DNA of 64,000 nucleotides from Neopestalotiopsis rosae (Eukaryota; Ascomycota; Sordariomycetes; Amphisphaeriales; Sporocadaceae). The DNA lies in the NCBI GenBank assembly GCA_023078685.1, contig JALGAS010000004.1:806001-870000 (forward strand). Direction: 5' to 3'. Below the pieces are notes generated by a model. It was not told the DNA's origin. It searched no databases and saw only the letters and a program-made list of their open reading frames with translations. A program made the translations under genes and the position numbers. How positions within the stretch are numbered: the first letter of the stretch is position 1; each line of letters begins with the position of its first letter. This document shows positions 11,227 to 21,411 of this stretch, in pieces.

Positions 11227-13243
11227 GACAACACACCACACAGCTCCAAACAGAATGAAGAACATTTGTTGTAGGTTGAGTGATGAAGCTGGAAGAGGAG
11301 AGTGGACCAGACAGCCGGGGAAGTGAGGGGTGATGATAAACATTGCACGCCCGGTCACATAGGTGCCCGGCTACGTAGGTGCTGACATACTGACATCCGA
11401 GGCCGCCCGACGGTGCACCGCCCTCGTTACGTGGCTTTCCATTGTCGTCGAAGTGGTGTCGAATCTGATTGGAGGTAGTAGTGCATACGAACTATCTGGA
11501 AAAACTCGATGCGATTCAACCTTGAAAGAAACACCTATTGGGAAGACCTCCAGGGATATTAGATTAACATGCATCCAGTTCGTCCCTCACCGCCCGGAGC
11601 AAAGCTTCCCGTACTCAGGCTGCTCTAGGCTTTTATTGATAAGTCAAAAATCACTCCGCAATTGCTGGAATGCAGGAGGGTGGCAGTATCTGTGAACTGG
11701 GCTGTGTCGCAGACCTGATGGATTTGACTGGCAGATCGCATAGAACTCTAGTGTGTTATTTGTAAGCTGGCGATCTATCATAGATCAAAAGCTCACCGGC
11801 TGATCTATGGAATAGGTCGGACTGACCATAGATCAATACATTCATGAGACTTACTGTAAATAGAGAGATAATTAGCCCTGCTGATTGCCTTATAAGCGAC
11901 AGCCTGTTGATGATGGGTGTAGAGTGTGCTTATGGATGGGCGTAAAGTGTGTTGATGGAAGGACGTGAAGGGCGTTCTCGATGGATGGATATGGTCATTG
12001 GTAGGAGGCTACTATCACCTAAACAAACCACCCCTAGGCCACAGCGTGGTTGACAGCGCGAGATTCTTGACGCTAAAAATCGATCCGTGCACGACGGCTC
12101 TGACTAATTATAATTTTCTGTTGTACTTTAGCGCCGTTTTCGAAGCCCATATGACTTTAACTTAAGCAAAGCTTCGCCAACACATTCTGGTTGACCAAGC
12201 TGAAGCTTTGCTTGATAATGCCAGTAGTGGTGTCTGGGATCTCAATGACATTGATGGTAGAAATCCGTCGAGGTTAGTGCGTCCTTGCCACTGATGTCAG
12301 CACTGTAGCAAATAGCTTAGTGGGTCACTGCTCTGCATGCAACATTGAATGGCCTGTCAGAACCAGAGCAGGGTACTACTAGCTGCCAGCTTATCGGCAA
12401 CTCCACTCAACACCCGCAGAACGGTCACAAATACACATGGTACTACTATCCAGCGTCCAAGCGTTGGATATGCCATCCAGCATCCAACGCCAATGCAGCA
12501 TCCTTCCTGGTTCCATATGACCAAGATGCCCTCGGCTAGCCTGACAGAAATTCTGATGTTAATCTGAGTTCCTGGACAAGAATCATTATGAACCTGACGT
12601 ATCAAGTTGTACAGCACTGGCAAATCTGCCCAAAAGGTTAGGCTGCAATTGCTACGGTGCACTTGCAGCACTGTGACGACAAATATATGATTTACTACAA
12701 TCAATATGTTTCGCAAGCGGCTATAAGAAGAAGAGCAATCACCAAAATGCCTAAAATTTGATCAATCGTCAATGTCTGATCCTGAAACAATTTCCGTACC
12801 TGAGCCGAATATCCCCACGAACAAGAATTCAACGTGAAATTGAAGCCTTTTTTTGCTCCACGCGGAATAAAACATCTCTCACAGACTCGACAATATTTCC
12901 ACTGCCAAGCTGATCAACGAAGCGGGTGATGCTGATCATACACTATCTGGTTAAAGTAAAAATGATATTTTCTTTTTTTATGACGGTTCACAGCCAGATG
13001 CCGCCAAAAAGACCACGGCACGGGTGATACAAGTCGACAAAAAAGTTCGCCTAGCACGCGACCAATTTACTATTCTTGCTCGCCTTCCCAATACCCGGCC
13101 CGTTGCAAATATTGATTATTCATGAAAGCACTTGTAAATACAAATTGAACGATTCAAGATCTGGTCTCGTTTCATCTTCATCTCATGCATTCGTCCTTTT
13201 TTCATAATATCTCTTTTGGTCTAACATTGTTCGACAAAAAAGA
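11227..13243. other. Intergenic between NLR gene and secreted protein gene
   Basis: About 2 kb with no recognisable gene. The first few hundred bases are upstream of the HET start codon. The remainder is moderately A/T-rich and contains one perfect inverted repeat listed separately. Confidence 0.45.
12164..12213. repeat. Inverted repeat, 12-bp arms, 26-bp loop
   Basis: AAGCAAAGCTTC at 12164-12175 is the exact reverse complement of GAAGCTTTGCTT at 12202-12213. It could be a hairpin or the relic end of a small inverted-repeat element; no transposase is nearby. Confidence 0.6.
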
Positions 13244-14312
13244 ATGGCGTTTTCATTGGTTATAATCACGGCAATGACTGTTGCAATACCTACGGTATCA
13301 GCTGGCTATCACGTCTCGCCACCTCCACCAGCGACACCAGAGTTATCGGATTGCTTTACTATCTACGGCAGATACACCAATGGCACGGGTATTGGATACT
13401 TGAATGTTGACTATGGAGCTTCCATCAACCAGGTAGGCCTCAGCAACTCTACCGCTCTGGCAACGAAGCTGGGCCTGGACGCCAGCACGGGCCGACTCAT
13501 CGACTATGACATGTCACCAGCGAATGGCCTTATTGCGTCGGCCCTGTACTATGAATTTACTCCTGGCATCGAATTTCATACTTTTGCAGAGCTACAGGAT
13601 ACCGAGCATTCGGAATACGTTGCACTGGACTGCGCGTTGAGCGCCAGTGGCCTACTCACTGGCTCTCATCCAGCAATACCCCAGGGTTTCATTCAATGTA
13701 AGTGGCTCATTTACGACAAGAATTTCTTAGGTTCCATGCTTTCCACTTTTCCATTATCTATTTGTTGAAATGACAAACATCTTGACATATTTTGACTTCG
13801 TAGATTGTTCGGGAGATGGAAACTTGCATGTCGATAGCAGGGGAGAGCCATCCATAGAACTTGGAGACTGCGCGCCCGTGGTACTGAGGGCAATGGCAGC
13901 AACCGACTGCGCGACGCCCACGACAACGACCCTTCTCCCGCCACGTACCACCACGACGACGACCACGTTGCCGACTCGCACCAATGCTCCGAAGCGGTAT
14001 TACATCTGCCCGACTAATAGCCAGCCTACTCTGTGCGCCGACGGCTTCTTAGTAAAGTGCGGCAATACTGCCATTGGCGCCAATGTCTCGTGGTACGGCT
14101 TCACTCCCACCCCTTTCGGCTTTGCCCAATTCGACTGTCATGCGGCCTGCGTCAACGATCCGACTTGTACCGGTTGGTATAGTTATTTTGAAGAGGTCGG
14201 CTTGCAGTCTTGTCGACACACTCGGGATGTGTTTTCGCAAGATACCACGTTTCGCTTTGCTGGTGATTCTGCTTATGCTTATTCGGTAGGGGTCAGGGGA
14301 TTTTGTCGATAA
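13244..14312 (+). CDS. Secreted Cys-rich protein with PAN-like C-terminal region, 2 exons, 320 aa
   Basis: Function unknown; predicted secreted. Exon 1 is 13244-13697 and exon 2 13804-14312. The 106-bp intron starts GTAAGT and ends TAG; the join is phase 1. Residues 1-20 form a signal peptide (VIITAMTVAIPTVSAG). A globular N-terminal region with N-glycosylation sites (NGTG, NSTA) follows. After a Thr-rich linker (TPTTTTLLPP to TTTTTTTLPT) comes a second Cys-rich region with spacing like PAN/Apple folds of fungal secreted proteins (YYICPTNSQ, FDCHAACVNDPTCTGWYSY, SCRHTRDVF). Modular Thr linkers of this type occur in extracellular fungal proteins. PAN membership is an inference from Cys pattern only. 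Confidence 0.72.
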
Positions 14313-16135
14313 ATGATCGTGGCACTTTGCAATCGCTGCTGGGTCGAACTTTGGGGTAGTTCCTTCATGGTACTACAACAGCTTGGAATGGTCTGTCAAG
14401 TAGTTATACAGAGGTTAGCAATCAATATACGCTTGCTCATCATTCCGTATTTTGACGTGAAAATACGTATCCGATGCTATGACCACGCGATTCATAGGTG
14501 ATAAATTGAATCCAACACTGTGCGCCGACTTGGGCCTCATTGATTTTCAGTGCCTGATCAGCTCAAGCACAGCGCGAACCAAGCCGCGTTGCAAAGTCCA
14601 TATCACAGCGTTACCCACTTACAAGTCACCTAGGCCGCTGGACCAGATTTGACGCCAAGTATTGCACGGGAAGGGCGACGTTCCATGATTGAAAGCGTCA
14701 GTATTCGCAGCGCAGCCTACGGTTGTGGCCATTGTATGACCGCGTGTAAATGCAACCAACTGTCCAGACTACACTGAATGAAGGGATTTTAGCGGACTTT
14801 CCCAAATCAAATGGACACTGATCTTGGAACACCAAATGCGGCCACATGGTCCTGACAGACTCCACACTTCGACGGAAAATGAGCGAGTATGTGCGTAAGG
14901 CTGCGATCTTGGCAACGACCGCACGGTCAGCTGAAATGCACAAGCAGTCATGAAAGATATTTGTAGAAATTCAAGCGCAGTTACGGTATGAAAATCTTAT
15001 CTCATCTGAGCATCGTGAGATCGATATCAGATGGGACTAGAATAGAGCCTCACCGTAGTGCAGCACGCGAACCTTGCAGCATACCGCTCGACGGTTTGAC
15101 AGCTGAAGCTGTAGATGTATGGATTTGGTAGTCCGCTAAATTCAGTGTCCCCATTTCTGGAATGAGATGTGCAACACCGCCTCCACAAACGCGGCCTTGG
15201 CGCGCCATCTAGAGCCCAAACGCACGGGAGAGTTTTCCCCATTTCGACGTACTAAAAAGTGCAATTCTGCACAGGGAAAGCTTATGCTCCAACAAAAGGG
15301 CCATGCCGGGGCCCATTATGACCACTTGGTGATGGCTTCTTGGTAAGGCTGCCCTCTACCGTCATCGCATACGGAAGGAATCGCATACACCCTCTACCTT
15401 AATTTCAGTAGCGCATCGGGTCTCGCATCTGGGCCGTACCATTGACTTTTGACACAAGATGGCGTACTCCTTGGGGGCTCAAAGACGGTCCTTTCACTCG
15501 CACAACTATTCAGAATTGATCATGAGGCTGCGCATGTGCAGGTCCTCGTCCATGGCCGGGTATGGTTATGATCAGTCTGTGTCTTCCAAGTAACTGTGGA
15601 CGAAGTAAATTCTCTCCAAACATTCAAACGAATTATTCGAAATTGCAAAAATGCAGTTATTGTGGCTCGACTGCTTACATAAATCATATCATGGTGAGAA
15701 GGCTGAGTCGTCGCTTTGCATAGACTATTGTCCTCCGGCTGCAGGAACCTTTTGGTCAGGGTGGAAAGTAAGGCTACCGGACGGGATTAACTGCATGCAA
15801 GGGGAACCCCCTGGTCTGGTCCGGGCCATACTATCTATAGTAGTCTGGTCAAGTTTCATGCTGACCACGATATGCACACATTCGCTTCGACGACCTGCTT
15901 GAGTATAGGGACTTCTCGGCAGATGGAGACGTCGTAGGACTTTTGCTCAGCCATGGAGCTGGGCAAGATGCTCCTGAGATAGGATCGAGATACTCATGTA
16001 TATAATAGCATCAAGAAGGCGCTCCAATTCTGCATCTCCAGGTTGCAATCAACAAGTCTTCACTGTACTCTACTTCTCACTCATACCTTCTACCTTTTAA
16101 CAATCGTTTTATACAACCCGTCAATATTTTTCAAT
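14313..16135. other. Intergenic, with a possible ankyrin-repeat scrap
   Basis: About 1.8 kb without a supportable gene. At about 15919-15984 (+) one frame reads ADGDVVGLLLSHGAGQDAPE, which resembles one degraded ankyrin repeat, but no further repeat or start is visible. The last 100 bp are a pyrimidine-rich leader in front of the Fig1-like gene. Confidence 0.4.
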
Positions 16136-17165
16136 ATGGGTTCCGGCAAGACACGCGGTGGTAAAAAGTCTACCCATTACACACCAATGGGTCAGTTCCA
16201 AGCAAGATACAATTATCAATATGCCATGACTGACTCGAAATACAGGAAAGCCTCGCAAGAGTGTGTTCAAATGGCTTTGCATGTCCATTCTCTTATTCAT
16301 CGCCGCAGCAGCCATGAGCAGTAAGAATCAATCTACTAGAAGATAGTGACACCTTGCTAAACATCAGTAGTCTACATCGCATGTGGCTGCCTGTACAGTG
16401 ACGACTTGTACATTATTCAACTCAAGTCCAACGACACCGTGCCCGTCCAAGTCCGACTTGGATACCTTGGTATGTCCTTGATGTTTTCCATCAAATATCT
16501 TTTCCACGTATCGCTAATCATAGTGGGATGTCCAAACAGGCACTTGTGTCTCGCTCGGTGACACCACCGACAAAGACTCCTCCAACAAGACGGCATGCCT
16601 CGCCCACATCAAGTACGACGACGACGAAACCCTGGCGCACCAATTCATCGAGGAGCTGACCGAGGTCGACGAGAGCAACAACGTCGAGAACCTCAACGCG
16701 ACCCTCACCGAGCTGCTCTCCCTGACCCAGACCCTGCAGGAGGAGGTCTTTCCCTCGGCCATCCCCGTCAGCTTCCTGGTGCTCTTTTTGTTTAGCACCG
16801 TATTTTACTGGCTGCTCTGCGCCTCGCCCTCGGGCAACAAGGCCTGGAAGTCGTGCTTTGCTTTCACCACTATCCTCAACGCCTACGGCCTCACGCTCGG
16901 CTTCATGCTGGCCCTATCGGTTCGTCAGGCCTGCAAGAGCCTTCGGTTCCCCGCCGATGGCGAGAACGAGTTTGACCAGCTGGGCGTGTACATAAGCGAC
17001 CTGCCCAAGCTGCAGTATCTGCAGTGGGCTACTTGCGCCATCTGTGTGCTCCAGCAGATTAGCATTGCGGTTTTGTTCATACGTCGCAGTGTTCACCGGA
17101 GTGGCGATGCCGTGGTCACCATTCTGCCGCTCTACATCATGGGCAAGAAGCGTCGCTGCTGCTAA
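16136..17165 (+). CDS. Fig1-like tetraspan plasma-membrane protein, 4 exons, 275 aa
   Basis: Fig1-family proteins act in pheromone-induced calcium influx, cell fusion and hyphal growth. Exons by splice signals and frame: 16136-16160, 16246-16320, 16368-16469, 16540-17165. Intron 1 ends with an ATGACTGAC branch region then AATACAG, intron 2 starts GTAAGA, intron 3 starts GTATGT. The joined protein has TM1 (WLCMSILLFIAAAAMS), a first extracellular loop with the claudin-like family motif VRLGYLGTCVSLG split by intron 3, three N-glycosylation-type sites, TM2 (PVSFLVLFLFSTVFYWLLC), TM3 (TTILNAYGLTLGFMLALSV) and TM4 (WATCAICVLQQISIAVLFI), ending in a basic KKRRCC tail. The family call rests on the motif and four-TM layout. 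The acceptor of exon 3 is ambiguous by 3 bp (CAGTAG), both choices being in frame. Confidence 0.78.
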
Positions 17166-17808
17166 TTGGGTCAAGGTGCCTGAGCTTTGACGATCAATAG
17201 CACAATTAGCAGAACTGCAAGTTGTGGTAGAGTACTCTTGGATGGAATAGTACTTCGTTTGTGGGGTAGTGTCGGAGGGTGTTGATTCAAGGCCGGAAAA
17301 GATGAGTGGGGTGTACTTTAGTGAACGATAATGATATGAACATGGCTGATGATCTTCTGTTGTCATTATTTGCGCAAAATTCAATCCGAACATTGTTATT
17401 GAACGTATTTCACGAGATCATTGCAAAAGGAGCCACGTCTGAAATACAGACCGACCATGGCCAACTGTCATTCTGCGAGTTCATACTCACAATAATGAAT
17501 CTGGCGTTCACTCCTGTCAAAGCCAAAGACGCATTATGTCATCTCATCAATAAGACAGACATCTTATGAACAAAGGATGACATTTAATTGTCTCTCCTTA
17601 GACAACATGGGCCAAAGAATGATGGTGCACCATATAATACTAACCTACTACCCAGTGATTAATATGACAGTCTGTAATCTGTGTATTTCAATAACTTCAA
17701 TTATCAAGAATCAGGTATTCTTGATTTTTTATTTTACTTACAATTCACTTTTAAACATTTTATTCACTTCCATTCTAATAATTATATTCTCGTGTTCAAG
17801 CAGACGAA
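17166..17808. other. Intergenic, A/T-rich promoter region
   Basis: About 640 bp with no recognisable gene; the last 150 bp are strongly A/T-rich and precede the next start codon. Confidence 0.4.
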
Positions 17809-18708
17809 ATGGCAGGCAAGTTGACCGTAAAGATCCCTCCCACGCCTTTCGTCAAGGTCTCCTCGCGGGACGAGGAGCCCCGGCAGCGTCCAGTGATGCG
17901 ATCGCTCAAGCCCAAGCCCGGCCAAGGCTGTTCCTCTTCCTCGCAACCCCATCGCCTGCTGCGAGACCCCACCGACTACGAGTCGGACTGCTCCCAGTAC
18001 TCGGAATCCGACGACGAGGACGAGGACCTGTGTGATGGCCGGACGGGCGCGGTGTTACTGCCGCGCCACATGAGAAAGGAAAAGGCAGCGTCCCATCGCC
18101 GCCGCCGCGGCAGTGCCGCCAACGGCCACGACCACGAGCACCGGCGCGAGGACGAGGACGAGGAACAAGACCACTCGATGCTGCCCAGCCCGGGCGAGTA
18201 CGAGGCCCTCGTCGCGAGCGAGAACAACCCGTTCGCGCCAGACAGCGGCCTCCCGGTGAGCACCCCCGCCGGCCTCGGGGGCAAGTTCTCGCACGCCAAG
18301 CCCAAGTCGTCGTACTCCATCTCCTCGTGTTCCTCCTCGTCGTCGCTCATCTCGCAGGCTAGTGGTAGCAGTAGTTGTAGCATCGTCTCGGCGTCGTCCT
18401 CGATGCCCGCGCCGGCGCCAACGTCTAGAAATCGCTGGGCCGGTTTCTGGGGTGGCGGACGACGCTCGCCGTCTCCCCCGTCTGGACCTCCTGCAAAGGA
18501 GGATGCACAAAAGACTGTTGAGACCGAGGTCGAGGTCAAGGCCGTTCGTCCCAAGTGGGAAATAACGACCGAAGAAACGCTCCTCATCCTTCGCCGCCAA
18601 GAGGAGGCCGCTGAGCGGGCCCTCGAGGAGGAGAAGAGAAAGGCGCTTGAGAGATTGCAGAGTCTCGGCATAACTGATTCTGGAGCACGCTGTATTGATC
18701 GAGACTAA
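17809..18708 (+). CDS. Hypothetical low-complexity protein with C-terminal coiled coil, 299 aa
   Basis: Not recognised. Single exon starting MAGKLTVKIPPTPFVKV. The protein is largely disordered: an acidic stretch (ESDCSQYSESDDEDEDLCD, about 59-77), a His/Arg/Glu/Asp-rich charged segment, a long Ser-rich tract (about 165-205), and a Pro/Gly-rich part with RNRWAGFWGGGRRSPSPPSG. The C terminus is ordered: PKWEITTEETLLILRRQEEAAERA begins a charged helix likely to form a coiled coil. G+C content in the third codon position is high, as in the neighbouring genes, supporting real coding. Conserved short modules around WAGFWGGG and the terminal helix would be the place to look for relatives. Confidence 0.68.
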   Translation: MAGKLTVKIPPTPFVKVSSRDEEPRQRPVMRSLKPKPGQGCSSSSQPHRLLRDPTDYESDCSQYSESDDEDEDLCDGRTGAVLLPRHMRKEKAASHRRRRGSAANGHDHEHRREDEDEEQDHSMLPSPGEYEALVASENNPFAPDSGLPVSTPAGLGGKFSHAKPKSSYSISSCSSSSSLISQASGSSSCSIVSASSSMPAPAPTSRNRWAGFWGGGRRSPSPPSGPPAKEDAQKTVETEVEVKAVRPKWEITTEETLLILRRQEEAAERALEEEKRKALERLQSLGITDSGARCIDRD

Positions 18709-19179
18709 AGTTAGTTAAAAAGTAATATTTAATAATTTCAAATTCAAATATGTCAGTAACACTATTTCGCGCAACATCACACTTGATCACTGGCAGTATG
18801 TGTTCAATAATTTAGTGTCAGATGTGTCTTTGGATTTCTTCCTACTCTACATCCAGTGGTCCAGGCCACTTGCAAAAATAAATATCAGGCCAATACCATG
18901 GTCATGCGTGTTCCTTCATAGCTCATATCAACAATGCGTGTCACCGCTGAGCTGCTTTCCCAACTCTATAGGTTGTCTTGCGCCTGTCCTCGGGTGATCC
19001 TTCCCTCCTCATCCTGATGGTCCTGTGTCGTCAACAGGTCAGCGGGCTTGAAAATGCCCAGCCACAGGACGGAGTCCATTTTCGTTATAATACAGATCAA
19101 CTCCCCCAAATGGTAAAAGTCAAAAAACTCCTTGTGCCTTTGTTCTAATGTGTCTTTCCTCCGCATCATTGGCTGCCGA
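18709..19179. other. Convergent 3' intergenic region
   Basis: About 470 bp between two converging genes. It holds only probable 3' UTR and terminator sequence for both; no gene seen. Confidence 0.5.
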
Positions 19180-21411
19180 CTAAGCCTTTCTCTTCTTCTT
19201 CTTTATGGCTGAGACTTCTGTGCCTCCGCAGTCGGGAATCTTGACGCCATCCTTGAGGTTGCGGTTGACATCCATCAGACCCCAATGGTCCTCCCAGGCT
19301 TGGTGCTCCGTGTCGAATTGAATCTTCCAGGGCTCGTCGAACATTTCGAACCAGAAATAGTTGGTGCCATTGGTGAGTGCATCGCACACCCAGCCATCAA
19401 GCAACGTGTTCAAACCATCGATACCAGCAACTGCCATGTCGGGACAATCATAAACCGTGTCGCTAGCACAGTCCATACCACCCTCTGAAGGCCATCCAAT
19501 CTCCGAGATGATGTTGTCAGCTGCGTCAGCTTTCATGAATCCAGAATCGTGGTTCTGCCAGAAGGAGTAAGTCCACGATGCAGCCTCTGCCTCGTTGATT
19601 CCACCAAAGAATGGATGAATGTTGGACATGATGGCATCACTCTTGGCTGCAAGCGATGACGTCCAGCTGTCGCCAAGATCTGAAGTTGCAACCTTGAGAT
19701 CCAGACCCATGCTGGTAACGTTTGTGCGCACGCTGTCGAGTAGGTCGCCAAGCTCCGTCTCGGTCATCTGCTCGCGGAACAGGATCTCATTGGCAACAAT
19801 GAGGCCCTCAAAGTAGGTGTCATTGTAGGTCTCCAGAATGTCCCACATCTGTGAGAGCTGGCGATCATTGGTTGTCTGATTGCCGTCCTGCCACACTCCC
19901 AGCCAGATTCGCATGGTATCTTCCATTTCTAGCTGCCTCAGCGCGTGAATGACCATCTCCGTCTGGTTGCAATCCGTGCCGTAGAGACGGATAATGTTGG
20001 TCAATTGACTGAGTACTGCAACATCGCGAGTGACGTTGTTCTGAGATGGCGGGTTTGACAAGCAATCTGGGTATTGAGTGTTGATGGGCGTGTAGTCAAC
20101 ACCGGGAAAGACCTTGTGCAGGTTGGCATTGTTGAGAAGGGCCTGGATCTCCGACGAATTGATGTTGAGATCGCCATTCTTTGATGTATCGTCGGAAGCA
20201 GACTCTCCGGTGGTACTCTTGGAGCCGTTGTTCTTTGCGACAATACCGCCAACGACACCTCCAACAATGGCGCCAGCAATGAGGAGACCTACAACAATGA
20301 TGATGGCCCACCTCCACTTCTTGGAGCTTCCCGACTGCTTCTTCATCCACTCGGACTGTTCTTTTGCTCCACCGAGGGACCCGCCGACAGGAGCATAGGC
20401 CTCTGCGGCGGCCCCAGTAGCGCCAGCGGCTGCGGCCCCGCCACTGACGTTACCTCTACTAGAGTTTCTGCGATAGTCAAGGCCATCGTCTCCGTCATCC
20501 ATAATGTCGTGAGGGTCTACATGGCCCAGTCCAGGGTCCATTCGCTGGTCGTAGGCATAACGAGAATCGTTGAAGGGATCACTGCCATAACTCTGCTGGC
20601 TTCTGGGAGTGAGTACACCAGAAGGCACGGCAGCTGCAGCCATTGGCGCCATATGCGAAGATGACGATGCTGCACTAGGTTGGTACTGATTCGAGGGCTG
20701 GTAGTTGCGGTCGTATGAGCGATCGTATCCTTGGTCATAGCCTTGCTGACCATAGGCTGATGATGAATTGTAGTGTTGATCATAGTTGTTGTACGAATCT
20801 TGGCCATAGGGCGAGTTTTGTGGTTGTGAAGTCTGGTACGATTGACCATAGTCTTGTTGTTGGCCGTAGCCATAGTCGTAGCCGTTGTTGCCTCTCATGG
20901 CGTCAAGCCCGCTCTGCCGGGCGTTTTGTTCAGCGACAGTCGAAGCAATACCAGCTAGTCCGCCGGCAGCGTTTTCGTTAAAGTTGTCGACGCCTGGTGT
21001 AATGTTGGTCGGCGCGGCTCCAGTTGTCCAGTCAGATCTACCCAGACTCCCTCGGTGAGGTGGTGGTTGTGGTGCACCAGCGGCCGAATCTGCTGCAGCT
21101 AAAGCAATACCAGCTCCTGCACCAGCTCCAGCACCGACAGCAGCACCTTCAGCCAAGCGACTGCGGCGACGTTCCTCCCTTAAACGAGCGAAATCCGAGT
21201 TGGAATGGGCGCCAGCGCGTGTGGGAGACGTGTTGACAGCGTCTCTGTAGATGGAGGGAGGTTCGTCTTGGTAGTAATTTTGCGGTTGTGAGTTTCGATT
21301 GTTGTTGTATCGGCGAGTTGGCGAGGGAGATTGATGATTATGGTTGGAACTGTCTAACGGCGCACGTTCGCCAGGGTCGGAATCAAACGAATAGCGACGT
21401 TCACGTTCCAT
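19180..21411 (-). CDS. btgC: Membrane-anchored GH17 glucan endo-1,3-beta-glucosidase (btgC type), 743 aa
   Basis: Cell-wall beta-1,3-glucanase of the type II membrane class, thought to remodel or recycle wall glucan. Single exon. A long cytoplasmic N terminus is rich in Tyr/Gln/Asn/Ser with YGQ- and YDQ-type repeats (about 176-245) and an Ala/Gly stretch (90-115). One TM helix (about 367-392, WAIIIVVGLLIAGAIVGGV) follows a KKWRW anchor. The GH17 domain spans about 435-735: TQYPDCLSNPP, NIIRLYGTDC, probable acid/base Glu542 in VANEILF and nucleophile Glu637 in ISEIGWPS, then NYFWFEMFDEPWK. Several N-X-S/T sites fit a luminal or extracellular domain. Length and layout match btgC proteins. The protein ends in a KKKKRKA tail. 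Confidence 0.93.
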   Translation of the reverse strand: MERERRYSFDSDPGERAPLDSSNHNHQSPSPTRRYNNNRNSQPQNYYQDEPPSIYRDAVNTSPTRAGAHSNSDFARLREERRRSRLAEGAAVGAGAGAGAGIALAAADSAAGAPQPPPHRGSLGRSDWTTGAAPTNITPGVDNFNENAAGGLAGIASTVAEQNARQSGLDAMRGNNGYDYGYGQQQDYGQSYQTSQPQNSPYGQDSYNNYDQHYNSSSAYGQQGYDQGYDRSYDRNYQPSNQYQPSAASSSSHMAPMAAAAVPSGVLTPRSQQSYGSDPFNDSRYAYDQRMDPGLGHVDPHDIMDDGDDGLDYRRNSSRGNVSGGAAAAGATGAAAEAYAPVGGSLGGAKEQSEWMKKQSGSSKKWRWAIIIVVGLLIAGAIVGGVVGGIVAKNNGSKSTTGESASDDTSKNGDLNINSSEIQALLNNANLHKVFPGVDYTPINTQYPDCLSNPPSQNNVTRDVAVLSQLTNIIRLYGTDCNQTEMVIHALRQLEMEDTMRIWLGVWQDGNQTTNDRQLSQMWDILETYNDTYFEGLIVANEILFREQMTETELGDLLDSVRTNVTSMGLDLKVATSDLGDSWTSSLAAKSDAIMSNIHPFFGGINEAEAASWTYSFWQNHDSGFMKADAADNIISEIGWPSEGGMDCASDTVYDCPDMAVAGIDGLNTLLDGWVCDALTNGTNYFWFEMFDEPWKIQFDTEHQAWEDHWGLMDVNRNLKDGVKIPDCGGTEVSAIKKKKRKA

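Noticed and set aside
15919..15984. Single ankyrin-like repeat
   Set aside because: Only one weak repeat of about 20 residues without neighbours; could be chance.
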